Below are positions 17,258 to 25,703 of a DNA stretch of 64,000 nucleotides, piece after piece. A program made the translations under genes and the position numbers. Under the pieces are notes generated by a model. The model had not been told where the DNA came from. It was given only the letters and a program-made list of their open reading frames with translations, and made no database searches. How positions within the stretch are numbered: position 1 is the stretch's first letter; the number at the start of each line of letters is the position of its first letter. Origin of the DNA: Niallia circulans (GTDB lineage Bacteria > Bacillota > Bacilli > Bacillales > Cytobacillaceae); assembly GCF_003726095.1 (NCBI RefSeq), contig NZ_CP026031.1:3596001-3660000 (forward strand), given 5' to 3'.

Positions 17258-17983
17258 GTGGAAGAAATGAACAAAGATGCTGCGCTACACTCGATTGTAA
17301 AAGAGTCCATTATCGACATGATTAAAAGCGGCGAATATCAACCAAATACTAAATTACCAACCGAAGCTGAATTTTGTAACACATTCGGTGTCAGCAGAAC
17401 AACGATTCGCACAGCCCTTCAACAACTAACAGTTGAGGGCTATGTTTATCGAGTACAAGGAAAAGGTACCTTTGTAGCCGAAAATAAAATCAAACAATCT
17501 TTAACTAGTACAGTAGAGCAATTCTCTGAACAAATTACTTTGCAAGGGAAAGCCCCTTCTATCAAGGTGCTTCAGCTGAAGGTTATTGAAGCGACCGATT
17601 TTCTAGCTAAGCAATTCAACCAAAATATAGGGGATCCCGTTAACTGCTTAGAACGCATGCGTTATGTAAATGATGCTCCACTACAATATGAAATCTCTTA
17701 TCTGCCTTGGCACAAGGCACCAGGATTAGATAGCGCTGCTTGCGAAAAATCTTTATACAAGATGCTGGAAACGAAGTATAATATTAAAATCCGCAAAACA
17801 ATAGAGCACTTAGAATTAGTTTTAGCAGATGACACTATTTCTAAGAAATTGGAAATTCCTGCAGGATCCCCTTGCTTTCTACTTGAAACCTTTGCTTATG
17901 CAGAAGATGAAACTGCCATTGAATACTCCAAAACTATTTTCCGAGGAGACAGAGCACACTTTGTTATTGAGCGGAATTATTGA
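17258..17983 (+). CDS. GntR/HutC-family regulator of the adjacent PTS operon
   Basis: A 241-residue repressor-type protein. The N-terminal winged helix has IKSGEYQPNTKLPTEAEF and GVSRTTIRTALQQL; the C-terminal UTRA ligand-binding domain begins near residue 90 (LERMRYVNDAPLQYEISYLP) and ends with EYSKTIFRGDRAHF. HutC members usually sense a phosphorylated sugar, here presumably the product of the divergent PTS. I start at GTG 17258, eight bases after GGAGGG; an ATG nine bases later is too far. A terminator follows at once and contains a copy of the presumed operator. Confidence 0.85.
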   Translation: MEEMNKDAALHSIVKESIIDMIKSGEYQPNTKLPTEAEFCNTFGVSRTTIRTALQQLTVEGYVYRVQGKGTFVAENKIKQSLTSTVEQFSEQITLQGKAPSIKVLQLKVIEATDFLAKQFNQNIGDPVNCLERMRYVNDAPLQYEISYLPWHKAPGLDSAACEKSLYKMLETKYNIKIRKTIEHLELVLADDTISKKLEIPAGSPCFLLETFAYAEDETAIEYSKTIFRGDRAHFVIERNY

Positions 17984-17994
17984 AGAAGGCAATC

Positions 17995-18026
17995 AAAAGG
18001 ATATTTGTAATAACAAATATCCTTTT
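17995..18026 (+). terminator. Terminator of the GntR gene, containing an operator-like core
   Basis: AAAAGGATATTTGT pairs with ACAAATATCCTTTT around AATA, followed by further T. The core ATTTGTAATAACAAAT (18003-18018) matches the presumed operators at 17131 and 17171. Confidence 0.9.
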
Positions 18027-18095
18027 TTGTTCCAACTGTTTTTCCTCTATTCTCTTCATTCTAACTTCTCTTTCCTAGCCTTCTCCCTCGCCTAG

Positions 18096-18230
18096 TTTTC
18101 CACAATAAATCCACAGAACATCTTTTCTCCTACTAAATATCACCTGATTCCTACTTGGTTTTCCACAAATACAATAAAAATCACCTGCGTTATCCACATA
18201 CCATCCACAAAATCAGTATATTTATCCACA
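18096..18230 (+). promoter_or_regulatory. Cluster of six DnaA boxes
   Basis: Two perfect DnaA boxes TTATCCACA (18190, 18222) plus TTTTCCACA (18096, 18159), AAATCCACA (18107) and CCATCCACA (18201), all in the same orientation in 135 non-coding bases. The start-to-start intervals are 11, 52, 31, 11 and 21 bases. No dnaA or dnaN gene is near, so this is not the usual oriC; it resembles the DnaA-box clusters known elsewhere on the B. subtilis chromosome. Confidence 0.75.
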
Positions 18231-18268
18231 AAAAGACCGGTTATCCCATAAGCATGTTCTAACCGGTC
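18230..18268 (-). terminator. Terminator of thiW
   Basis: GACCGGTTA (18235-18243) pairs with TAACCGGTC (18260-18268); the minus strand continues TTTTTGTGG. Its T tract abuts the last DnaA box. Confidence 0.82.
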
Positions 18269-18285
18269 CTTCATCTATTATGCTG

Positions 18286-18783
18286 CTAATTTTGAGTTAA
18301 CATTTGAATTGATTTTATTTTTACTAAACGACTTACTAAGATGACACCAATGATGGATCCTGCAAAACTGCTAACAGCAAAGGATGGCAAATAAAAGAGA
18401 GCACCCGTTTTTGTCCCTAAGAAAAACGATGCATATGGTACTGCCACTAAGGAGGCGATGACGCCTGTTCCAATAAATTCACCTAAAGCTGCAAAGATTG
18501 GCTTAGCTGTTTTATGAAATAGATAGCCTGCCAAAAGTGCGCCAATCATACTTCCTGGAAATGCTAATAAGGATCCCGTTCCTAATAGGTTTCTTAACAA
18601 GGAAGTAGCAAAAGCGATGATAACTGCTGGAACCGGTCCAAGTATTGCTCCCGCTATTACATTTAAAGCATGCTGAACAGGATATGCCTTGGCAATACCT
18701 GCCGGAAACCATACTAAGGTTGAGCCATATGTCCCAATTGCCGTAAACATGGCCATAATCACCAATAATTTAATTCTTTTCAT
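18286..18783 (-). CDS. thiW: ECF transporter S component ThiW (thiazole uptake)
   Basis: A 165-residue membrane protein with five to six hydrophobic helices and the family stretch GTYGSTLVWFPAGIAKAYPVQ near its start. ThiW is the substrate-binding subunit that works with a shared ECF energising module (encoded elsewhere) to import hydroxyethylthiazole, a thiamine precursor. The TPP riboswitch upstream supports this. I start at the ATG at 18783; GGAGG lies 11 bases upstream, which is slightly long, and an upstream GTG would overlap it. Confidence 0.9.
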   Translation of the reverse strand: MKRIKLLVIMAMFTAIGTYGSTLVWFPAGIAKAYPVQHALNVIAGAILGPVPAVIIAFATSLLRNLLGTGSLLAFPGSMIGALLAGYLFHKTAKPIFAALGEFIGTGVIASLVAVPYASFFLGTKTGALFYLPSFAVSSFAGSIIGVILVSRLVKIKSIQMLTQN

Positions 18784-18898
18784 CGTAATTATTTCCTCCA
18801 CTCAAAAAAGTTTTAAGCATGGAGACTAAGCAAACCTTCTATTGACTCGTAGACCCATAAGGCTTACAGGGCAATTACACGACAGCTTTTTACAAACT

Positions 18899-18928
18899 AA
18901 AAAAGCCAGATCTAAATAGACCTGACTG
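18899..18928 (-). terminator. Riboswitch expression-platform terminator
   Basis: On the minus strand AGTCAGGTC and GATCTGGCT pair (nine pairs with wobbles) around TATTTA, followed by TTTTTTAG. It lies between the TPP aptamer and thiW, so TPP binding should cause premature termination. Confidence 0.8.
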
Positions 18929-18959
18929 CTAAAGTCAAAAGAAATAGAGTGAATCCGCT

Positions 18960-19050
18960 ACTTCCCTACGCTGGTATGATCCAGATCAGGTCGTTAGGGT
19001 TAAAAAACGAATTTGTTTTTCTCTCAGCCACCAACTGGCACCCCTAGTAG
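18960..19050 (-). promoter_or_regulatory. TPP riboswitch (THI box)
   Basis: On the minus strand the aptamer reads AGGGGTGCC (19046-19038), GGCTGAGAG (around 19025), ACCCT, ACCTGATCTGGAT and ACCAGCGTAGGGAA (ending about 18962), all diagnostic TPP-aptamer segments in the right order. It controls thiW. A promoter with TAAAAT about 40 bases upstream fits a transcript starting just before the aptamer. Confidence 0.96.
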
Positions 19051-19109
19051 TCCATATATGCTTATACCTTCATTTTAACTTATTTCATTTAGGACGCAAA
19101 GAATTATTC

Positions 19110-20132
19110 TCATTGTTTCTTGGACAATTTATCCACAAACTGCATATCGATTAATTCTTCGTATTTATAGCCTTCCGTATAGACACCCGTTTTCTCGACA
19201 ACATCCATTGGTTTTGCAACAGCTTCCTCTGAGATGTAACCGTCCTTGCTCCATAATTCATCAGCATAAGCACGATCCAAGGATGCTTGTAAAATCTCAT
19301 CCGATGTAGTTGGAAATTCTGCTTTTAACACTTTCATGGCTAGGTCTGGGTCTTCATCCACTTTCTTAAGTCCTTTTAAAACTGCTTTTACAAAGCTCTC
19401 CACAACTTTCGGTTCTTTCTCAATCGTAGATTTTTTTACACTGACAACAGAATAAGGGTAGTCTCCCAAACTAGCAAAACTGTAGAATGGCTCTTTCCAT
19501 GCTCCCTTTTTCATTCCTTCTGTGATTTGCGGTTCTCCACCATTAGCAATATCCGCATTTCCGGATTCTACAAGAGAAACTACGGCACTGGCATCAGCTG
19601 GTTCTTCTAACTTTACATCTTTTTCCGGATCTAATCCTAGCTCCATTAACAGCCATCTAGTTAAAAGATTCGGACTACCACCATAACGCCCAGCTGCAAT
19701 AACTTTCCCTTTTAAGTAATTTGCCAGCTCTTCATCGTTTGTACTATCAATCGTTTCATCTGAGTTTCCCATCAAATAAACATTAGCACGGTTAACGACG
19801 TTTACTACTGACTGAATCGGATCAGAACTTCCTAAATTGGCCATTTGCACAGAATCTGGTCCGCCCATAACGCCCCAGGCATCACCGCTAACAACAGACG
19901 TAACATGTGCTCCTCCGGTTGCCGTAATCACTTCTACTTCCAATCCCTCTTCTTTAAAATAACCTTCTTCTATGGCAACATACAGTGGAAGATAGCCGAT
20001 CAAATGAACTGGCTCTGAAATAACAATCTTCCGCAACCCATCCTTCGTTCCCTTTTCTTCTTTTGATGAACATCCTGCAAGGATTAAGACAAAACTAAAA
20101 CACATAAGTAGAAAAAGCCTCCACTTTTTCAA
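19110..20132 (-). CDS. NitT/ThiY-type ABC transporter substrate-binding lipoprotein
   Basis: A 340-residue extracellular binding protein. It has an N-terminal signal (KKWRLFLLMCFSFVLILAGC) with lipobox LAGC, then the NMT1/THI5-like fold pattern IGYLPLYVAIEEGYFKEEGL and a GGPDSV segment. I start at TTG 20132, eight bases after AAGGGGG; the frame is open much further but encodes no sensible signal. Family members bind nitrate, taurine, sulfonates or thiamine pyrimidine. The thiW riboswitch directly downstream hints at thiamine precursors, but this gene itself is not behind a riboswitch. Its permease and ATPase genes are upstream in the same direction. Confidence 0.8.
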   Translation of the reverse strand: MKKWRLFLLMCFSFVLILAGCSSKEEKGTKDGLRKIVISEPVHLIGYLPLYVAIEEGYFKEEGLEVEVITATGGAHVTSVVSGDAWGVMGGPDSVQMANLGSSDPIQSVVNVVNRANVYLMGNSDETIDSTNDEELANYLKGKVIAAGRYGGSPNLLTRWLLMELGLDPEKDVKLEEPADASAVVSLVESGNADIANGGEPQITEGMKKGAWKEPFYSFASLGDYPYSVVSVKKSTIEKEPKVVESFVKAVLKGLKKVDEDPDLAMKVLKAEFPTTSDEILQASLDRAYADELWSKDGYISEEAVAKPMDVVEKTGVYTEGYKYEELIDMQFVDKLSKKQ

Positions 20133-20295
20133 GGTAAAGCCCCCTTTTTCATATATGAATAGAATGGGAAATTTAGTAGTAGATAAGAAAATGAAGATGA
20201 ACCAGAAGTATATTGCGGATAATGGAAATACATATTCTATTTCATATATATGGAACATTTTTTCTCTTTATGTTCTTTTCAAGGGGGAAAATATT

Positions 20296-21114
20296 CTATT
20301 CCACATTTCTTCCTCGCAAAAGAAGCCTTTCTATCCATACTGTAGCAAAATACATTACAATCGAAAGAATAGACAGCACAGCTACGCCCACCCAAACAAG
20401 ATTGATATTCATAATTTGTCCTGCATATAGAATCATTCTGCCAATCCCTTGTCTAGAGCTAATAAATTCGCCAACGATCGTACCTGCCAAAGCTAAAGCA
20501 ATGTTTATTTTTAAACTACTCACAATCCATGGCATTGTAGTCGGTACCACCACCTTTGTGAAGACATGCCATCTCTTTGCGCCAAGGGAATACATCAATT
20601 TTTCCAAATCTTTATCAACTGCCTTTACGCCGCTATATGCTGCAAGAGCTGTTGTAATGATGGTCATCATAAAAGCAAGAACTACCTTGGAGCTAAAGCC
20701 TATTCCTAATAAAATAACAAGGACAGGAGCAAGAGCCAGTTTCGGCACTGCATTAAAGGCAATTAAATATGGTTCAGATATACGAGAATAATAATACGAC
20801 CACCAGAAGGAAAGACCTAATAAAGCGCCAAAAAAGGTACCTAATCCAAAGCCAAAGATAGTGGCTCCTGATGTGTATAATAGATCACTCCATAAAGTTC
20901 CTTCCGTCCAAGCTACATAACCAGTTTTCCAAATAGTAAACGGACTGCTCCAATAATACGAATCAATTATTTTCCACTTAGAAAGCAGCTCCCACGCAAG
21001 AAGAAAAATAAGTCCAAAGCTCCATTGTCCAATGCGGGTGAATTTCTTTCTTCTTTTGGCAATGGCCTCATCATCCTCTATATAAAGAACTTTCGTTTTA
21101 TCCTGTGATTCCAT
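20296..21114 (-). CDS. NitT/TauT-type ABC transporter permease
   Basis: A 272-residue inner-membrane permease with about six hydrophobic helices and the cytoplasmic EAA loop (LEKLMYSLGAKRWHVFTKVVVPTTMPWIVSSL). It follows the ATPase gene by 18 bases and precedes the binding-protein gene by 163 bases, so the three form an importer for a small, probably nitrogen- or sulfur-containing or thiamine-related molecule. The charged N-terminus (about 1-30) is cytoplasmic. Confidence 0.87.
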   Translation of the reverse strand: MESQDKTKVLYIEDDEAIAKRRKKFTRIGQWSFGLIFLLAWELLSKWKIIDSYYWSSPFTIWKTGYVAWTEGTLWSDLLYTSGATIFGFGLGTFFGALLGLSFWWSYYYSRISEPYLIAFNAVPKLALAPVLVILLGIGFSSKVVLAFMMTIITTALAAYSGVKAVDKDLEKLMYSLGAKRWHVFTKVVVPTTMPWIVSSLKINIALALAGTIVGEFISSRQGIGRMILYAGQIMNINLVWVGVAVLSILSIVMYFATVWIERLLLRGRNVE

Positions 21115-21132
21115 ATCTCCATTCCTCCCTCC

Positions 21133-21900
21133 CTATTCTTTTTCTTCTGTTGATTTTAGTGCTTGTAGTACATATTCTTTTAACTGAATAAATTTAGAGT
21201 CTAGCAGTGTTTGTTCATTTCTTGGTCTTGGTAATTGGATCGATACCTTCTCCTTAATGGTGCCTGGTCTCGGCGTCAAAATATATATCTCATCTGATAA
21301 AAAAATAGCTTCATCTATATCATGGGTGATAAACAAAATAGTTTTCTTAAAATCTCCCCATATTTGTAAAAGCCATTCCTGCATAAATAAGCGTGTTTGT
21401 GCATCTAAAGCACCAAAAGGTTCATCCAGTAAAATAACATCTTGATCATAAAGCAATGTTCGCAACAAAGCTGCACGCTGCCTCATTCCTCCAGAAAGTT
21501 CTTCCGGAAAATGTTTTTCAAAGCCTTCCAATCCATATCTCTCTAGTAAAGGCAGTGCTCTTTGGATCGCCTCCTTTTTAGGAACACCCTTTACCTCCAA
21601 TCCTAAAATCACATTATGAAGAATATTTCTCCACGGAAGGAGCAAGTCTTTTTGAAGCATATAGCCAACATGCCCACTCTTTCCAACAATGTCCCTTCCG
21701 TCTAACAAGACATGGCCTGTTGATGGTTTTATTAATCCTGCAATTATATTGAATAGCGTTGATTTTCCACATCCACTTGGACCGATAATACTGACAAATT
21801 TCCCTTCTGGAATCTGTAAATTTGTATCCTTTAATGCGAAAAACTCCTTGCCATTTTTTCGAAAAACCTTACTACTGTCCTTAACCTCTAATTTATACAA
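21133..21900 (-). CDS. NitT/TauT-type ABC transporter ATPase
   Basis: A 255-residue ATPase with Walker A GPSGCGKST, Q-loop YMLQKDLLLPWRN (typical of the nitrate/sulfonate/taurine family), signature LSGGMRQRAA, Walker B VILLDEPFGALDAQT and H-loop FITHDIDEA. It is the first gene of the importer operon and starts with TTG at 21900 after GGAGGG at seven bases. The Q-loop wording does not separate SsuB-, TauB- and ThiZ-like proteins. Confidence 0.9.
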   Translation of the reverse strand: MYKLEVKDSSKVFRKNGKEFFALKDTNLQIPEGKFVSIIGPSGCGKSTLFNIIAGLIKPSTGHVLLDGRDIVGKSGHVGYMLQKDLLLPWRNILHNVILGLEVKGVPKKEAIQRALPLLERYGLEGFEKHFPEELSGGMRQRAALLRTLLYDQDVILLDEPFGALDAQTRLFMQEWLLQIWGDFKKTILFITHDIDEAIFLSDEIYILTPRPGTIKEKVSIQLPRPRNEQTLLDSKFIQLKEYVLQALKSTEEKE

Positions 21901-22271
21901 TTACAGCCCTCCGTTCTAAAATATTCATATTTTTAAGGTGTTTTTTATAGACCAATTCTCGTGCCTGTTATACTCAACTGAATTATCGTTCACTTCACAT
22001 GGTCTCGTGTAGAGAAAAAAAGTGATCAACAGCCTTTAAAACTCCCTATTGTCAATGAATATGCCATGCTTCTAAATTTACTCTTGCTATACTATATGTA
22101 AAATTAGGCGAATGGGTAATTATTATAGAAAAAAGTTCATTCGAATAAATGAAGGCTTTACAGGAGACTATTCCGAAATCAATATTCTGAAAATTTTCGC
22201 AACTACAGCTTATCCACAGCATTTCTATGTTAAAATGAACTTATATTTTTACAAGAACTGGAGTCCTGTAC
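21901..22271. other. 371-base intergenic region between divergent operons
   Basis: I find no convincing gene or structured RNA. It holds the divergent promoters of the ABC importer and the BASS transporter and one perfect DnaA box, TTATCCACA, at 22210-22218, about 15 bases before a TAAAAT -10 candidate for the transporter gene. Confidence 0.5.
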
Positions 22272-23243
22272 ATGTTAGAAAAAATCAATGCTTTTCTTGG
22301 GAAGTGGATGCCCCTTTTAACCCCGATTAGTGTCCTAATTGGGGTATTGCTATCAGATATCCTTCATCATGTCTCTTTCTTAGTTCCATGGATTTTTGCA
22401 GTGATGACTTTTATAGGGAGCTTGACATCTAACTTAAAATCAGTGAAATATACAATCACCCATCCGTTTTCTTTGCTTTTAACACTGGCTATTCTACATA
22501 TTCTTACTCCTTTGTGGGCATTTTGGATTGGTCACTTATTTTTCCAAAATGAACCTTACACGATTACAGGGCTTACATTAGCTGTTGTTATTCCAACTGG
22601 AATCACGAGTGTTATCTGGGTTAGCCTCTATAAAGGAAACATTGCACTTACTCTTGCGATTATCTTGCTCGACACCTTACTGTCTCCGTTCCTTGTTCCA
22701 TTAAGTATGAACCTTTTTGTAGGAGAAACGGTACAGCTTGAGGTTTGGGGGATGATGAAGGGGTTGCTTGGAATGATTGTTCTGCCATCTATTTTCGGTA
22801 TGGTGATCAATCAGTTTTCAGTGGAAAAGGCTAAAAAGTGGAATCACACACTATCCCCTTTTTCTAAAATTGGGTTAGCACTAGTTGTTAGTATTAATAG
22901 TTCTGTAGTAGCCCCTTACTTACGAAATATTGATAAAAAGTTTCTCCAAGTAGCGCTTACTGTTTTTGTAATAGCATTATCCGGATACTTTTTTGCGTGG
23001 ATATTAGGAGTAGTTACCAAACGAAGCAAAGAAGAAACAATAGCAATGATCTATTCTGGCGGGATGAGAAATATTAGTGCTGGAGCAGTTCTCGCTGTGA
23101 GCTTTTTCCCTCCAGCAGTAGCAGTTCCCGTTGTGATTGGCATGCTATTCCAACAAATTCTAGCAGCTTTATATGGGTACTTCATTAAATTAGTCTATGA
23201 AAAGCCTGTAATAGGGAAAATAAAGGAAGGGAAAATTTCTTAA
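22272..23243 (+). CDS. Bile acid:sodium symporter (BASS) family transporter
   Basis: A 323-residue membrane protein with nine to ten helices. The family signatures are seen as LTLAVVIPTGITSVIWVSLYKGNIALTL (helices 4-5, with the cross-over motif) and the duplicated IYSGGMRNISAGAVLAV near residue 265. BASS proteins import organic acids such as pyruvate, pantoate or sulfated steroids with sodium; the substrate here is unknown. GGAG lies eight bases before the ATG. It is monocistronic with its own terminator. Confidence 0.85.
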   Translation: MLEKINAFLGKWMPLLTPISVLIGVLLSDILHHVSFLVPWIFAVMTFIGSLTSNLKSVKYTITHPFSLLLTLAILHILTPLWAFWIGHLFFQNEPYTITGLTLAVVIPTGITSVIWVSLYKGNIALTLAIILLDTLLSPFLVPLSMNLFVGETVQLEVWGMMKGLLGMIVLPSIFGMVINQFSVEKAKKWNHTLSPFSKIGLALVVSINSSVVAPYLRNIDKKFLQVALTVFVIALSGYFFAWILGVVTKRSKEETIAMIYSGGMRNISAGAVLAVSFFPPAVAVPVVIGMLFQQILAALYGYFIKLVYEKPVIGKIKEGKIS

Positions 23244-23290
23244 TTCATTTGAAAATTAAGAGGTTTTAAGTATTCTAATCGAGGATAATC

Positions 23291-23349
23291 CCAAACGACT
23301 GATAAGAAAATGCTACTAATATTTTCCTTATCAATCGTTTGGTTTTTTA
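23291..23349 (+). terminator. Terminator of the BASS gene
   Basis: CCAAACGACTGATAAG (23291-23306) pairs with CTTATCAATCGTTTGG (23327-23342), followed by TTTTTTATTAG. Confidence 0.92.
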
Positions 23350-23495
23350 TTAGTTTGTGGGTATTACCCGCAGACTAAAATCCATTTCACTTTCTAAGCT
23401 GCTGACTTTCGGTCTCCTCAACTTAGCCTTTGAGGTCTTGACTTCTTCTGCTCGCTAATCCTATAAAAATCTATGTGTCTGCTTCGTGTTAATTT

Positions 23496-23825
23496 TTATG
23501 ATTTTTTCTCTATAATCATGGCACACATTTCTATCATCTCACTTGCCATAATCTTTAATGTTTCGGTTGTGAGCATTTGATCTTCTGCATGCATGAGAAT
23601 AAGGGAGAATGGCAGTTGTTCTCCAGCAGCTTCTCTTTGGATAAGAGAAGCATGGACTTTATGAATTTCATTGTAAAATTGAACACCTTCTTCTATTTTT
23701 TGCTTCGCTTCGTCCATTTTTCCATTTCTTGCAATCTGAATAGCTTCTACATAACAACTTCTTGCTTCTCCAGCGAATGAAATAATCTGAAAAGCTGCTG
23801 TCTGCATTTCCTCTAAAGTATTCAA
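23496..23825 (-). CDS. PTS lactose/cellobiose-family IIA component (second operon)
   Basis: A 109-residue phosphocarrier with the active His79 in LILMHAEDQM and Asp82. The usual HAQDHLM is changed to HAEDQML, so the second histidine is missing although the phosphorylated one stays. I choose TTG at 23825: AGGGGTGG lies just upstream, and the resulting MNTLEEMQTAAFQII aligns with the normal N-terminus. An earlier TTG at 23852 would overlap the IIB stop and add nine unusual residues. It is the last gene of the operon. Confidence 0.85.
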   Translation of the reverse strand: MNTLEEMQTAAFQIISFAGEARSCYVEAIQIARNGKMDEAKQKIEEGVQFYNEIHKVHASLIQREAAGEQLPFSLILMHAEDQMLTTETLKIMASEMIEMCAMIIEKKS

Positions 23826-23848
23826 TTTCACCACCCCTATTCTCTTCG

Positions 23849-24169
23849 TCAATTTTTAGCTAATGATAATGCATGATCTAGTATTTTCTCTCCATTAGCT
23901 GTACCGTATAATCTTGTATCAATGACATCCACTGGAATTCCAAATGGTTTCGCAGCACTTTCTGCCGCCTGTTTCATAAATCGTACTTGTGGCCCTAGAA
24001 GAATGGCCATTACCCCTTCGCTTGAAGTTGCTAATTCATCAGCAATTGCTCCTTCTGGAATGGCATAAACATCAATTTCTTCGCCTCTTGCCTTAATAGC
24101 TGCCTTCATTTTTGATACTACAATGGAAGTAGACATACCTGCTGCACAAGCTAATATTATTCTTTTCAT
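23849..24169 (-). CDS. PTS cellobiose-family IIB component (second operon)
   Basis: A 106-residue sugar-phosphorylating domain with catalytic Cys8 in ILACAAGMSTSIVVSKM and the second block [12 protein letters not shown]. It lies 15 bases after the GH1 gene and just before the IIA gene. The order IIC-GH1-IIB-IIA differs from the first PTS operon and suggests independent origin rather than a recent duplication. Confidence 0.92.
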   Translation of the reverse strand: MKRIILACAAGMSTSIVVSKMKAAIKARGEEIDVYAIPEGAIADELATSSEGVMAILLGPQVRFMKQAAESAAKPFGIPVDVIDTRLYGTANGEKILDHALSLAKN

Positions 24170-24184
24170 TCTTCATTCCTCCTA

Positions 24185-25621
24185 TTATTTAATAAAATCA
24201 TCATTTTTTACGGTGATTTCTCGAGATTTAATGATTTCCTTATACCAATAAGCTGACTTTTTCATTTTTCGGTTTCGATTTTCTTCTAAATTAATTTCAA
24301 CTAGTCCATATCTATTTTTAAAAGCATTCATCGGCGAAACATTGTCCGTAAATGCCCAGAGCATATATCCTTTACAGTTTGCACCTTGTTCGACTGCCTT
24401 TAATAACCATTTAAGATGTTCGCTAATAAACTCAATGCGATAATCATCTTGGATTACTTCACTTTCGTCTTTATACTTAAACTCATTTTCCACACCCATT
24501 CCATTCTCGGCTACAAACCACTCAATATTGCCATAATCCTCTTTCAAGCGAGTTGCCATATCAAACATAATCTGCGGATAGATTTCCCAGCCTCGGAATG
24601 GATTCATTTTCTTACCTGGCATATCGAACATTTCATAATAATAAGCCGGATGAAAAGGGGTATTTTCGTTCCATGCCGTTGTCCTTGCCTTTACACGATG
24701 AGGATAATATAAGTTAATCCCCACATAATCAACGGTATTATTTCTTATTACCGTTAAATCCTCTTCTGTATGTTCAAATAAAATATCGTGTTTGTGTAAA
24801 AGATCCATTAATTCTGCTGGATATTCTCCTTTAATCGAGGGATCTAGAAATACTCGATTAAAAAACAAATCATAAATGCGGGCAGCATCTTGGTCATGCG
24901 GAGCCGAAGATCTCGCATATGTTACCTCTGGGTTTAAAACAACCCCGATTTTAGCTCCTGTTCCATGCAGCTGCTTTTCTTTAAACAAGGCAACAACCTT
25001 AGCAGTAGCAAGTGCTTTATGATAATTCCACTGCATCCACTTTTGGGTATTTTGCTCAAATGGATAACGTATTGCATCTAAATATACACGGGTCTGCACA
25101 ACAATTGGTTCATTAAAAGTAAACCAGTGCTTCACTTTACGACCGTAACGCTCGAATACTTTTTCTGCATATTTGACGAATAAGTCCACAACATGTCTAT
25201 CGTTCCAACCGCCATATTTTTCAAAAAGAGCAGCCGGTAATTCATAATGCTCTAAGCAAATCATTGGCTCTACACCTTTATCTATCAGCTCATTAATAAC
25301 ATTATCGACATATCGAGCATACTCCTCATCTACCACTGCGTTTTCATAATCCACCAAGAAACGGGACCAATTGATCGATGTCCGGTAATGCGTTAACCCA
25401 ATTTCCTGCATTATGCTGATATCTTCTTTATATCGATGGTAAAAGTCTGTAGCGATTCCTGGTCCATAGCCATTGTGCCAAACATTTTTATTATTTTTAT
25501 ACCAGATATCCATATAGGAATCTTGTGAATCCTTCTTTCCAGCCCATCCTTCCGTTTGCCACGCAGATGATGCTGCTCCTAAAATAAAATGATCTGGAAT
25601 AGTAACTTTCATTTGTTCCAT
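24185..25621 (-). CDS. GH1 6-phospho-beta-glucosidase
   Basis: Hydrolyses beta-glucoside phosphates supplied by the PTS encoded around it, by the retaining mechanism of GH1. In the 478-residue protein the acid/base is Glu171 (TFNEP) and the nucleophile Glu372 (VAENG). The N-terminal FILGAASSAWQTEG is the GH1 signature. I use the ATG at 25621, eight bases after AAGGAGG, rather than the longer frame. A plain beta-glucosidase is possible from sequence alone; the operon context favours phosphorylated substrates. Confidence 0.9.
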   Translation of the reverse strand: MEQMKVTIPDHFILGAASSAWQTEGWAGKKDSQDSYMDIWYKNNKNVWHNGYGPGIATDFYHRYKEDISIMQEIGLTHYRTSINWSRFLVDYENAVVDEEYARYVDNVINELIDKGVEPMICLEHYELPAALFEKYGGWNDRHVVDLFVKYAEKVFERYGRKVKHWFTFNEPIVVQTRVYLDAIRYPFEQNTQKWMQWNYHKALATAKVVALFKEKQLHGTGAKIGVVLNPEVTYARSSAPHDQDAARIYDLFFNRVFLDPSIKGEYPAELMDLLHKHDILFEHTEEDLTVIRNNTVDYVGINLYYPHRVKARTTAWNENTPFHPAYYYEMFDMPGKKMNPFRGWEIYPQIMFDMATRLKEDYGNIEWFVAENGMGVENEFKYKDESEVIQDDYRIEFISEHLKWLLKAVEQGANCKGYMLWAFTDNVSPMNAFKNRYGLVEINLEENRNRKMKKSAYWYKEIIKSREITVKNDDFIK

Positions 25622-25703
25622 TATTTTTTCCTCCTTACCCTTCACAAGTAGCTGTTAACTGCATTGCCTAATGATCCATCATAGACCACCTCACAAGTAT
25701 TGG

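Noticed and set aside
18096..18230. Idea that the DnaA-box cluster is the chromosomal origin
   Set aside because: No dnaA, dnaN, AT-rich unwinding trio or replication genes nearby; a secondary DnaA-binding cluster is more likely.
19110..20258. Longer start of the substrate-binding protein
   Set aside because: The extra 42 residues have no ribosome site and would bury the lipoprotein signal inside the protein.
20213..20791. 192-codon plus-strand frame opposite the ABC permease gene
   Set aside because: It is the antisense shadow of a clear membrane protein gene and has no start signals.
22112..22330. 72-codon plus-strand frame overlapping the start of the BASS gene
   Set aside because: No ribosome site, it overlaps the well-supported gene in another frame, and its composition looks random.
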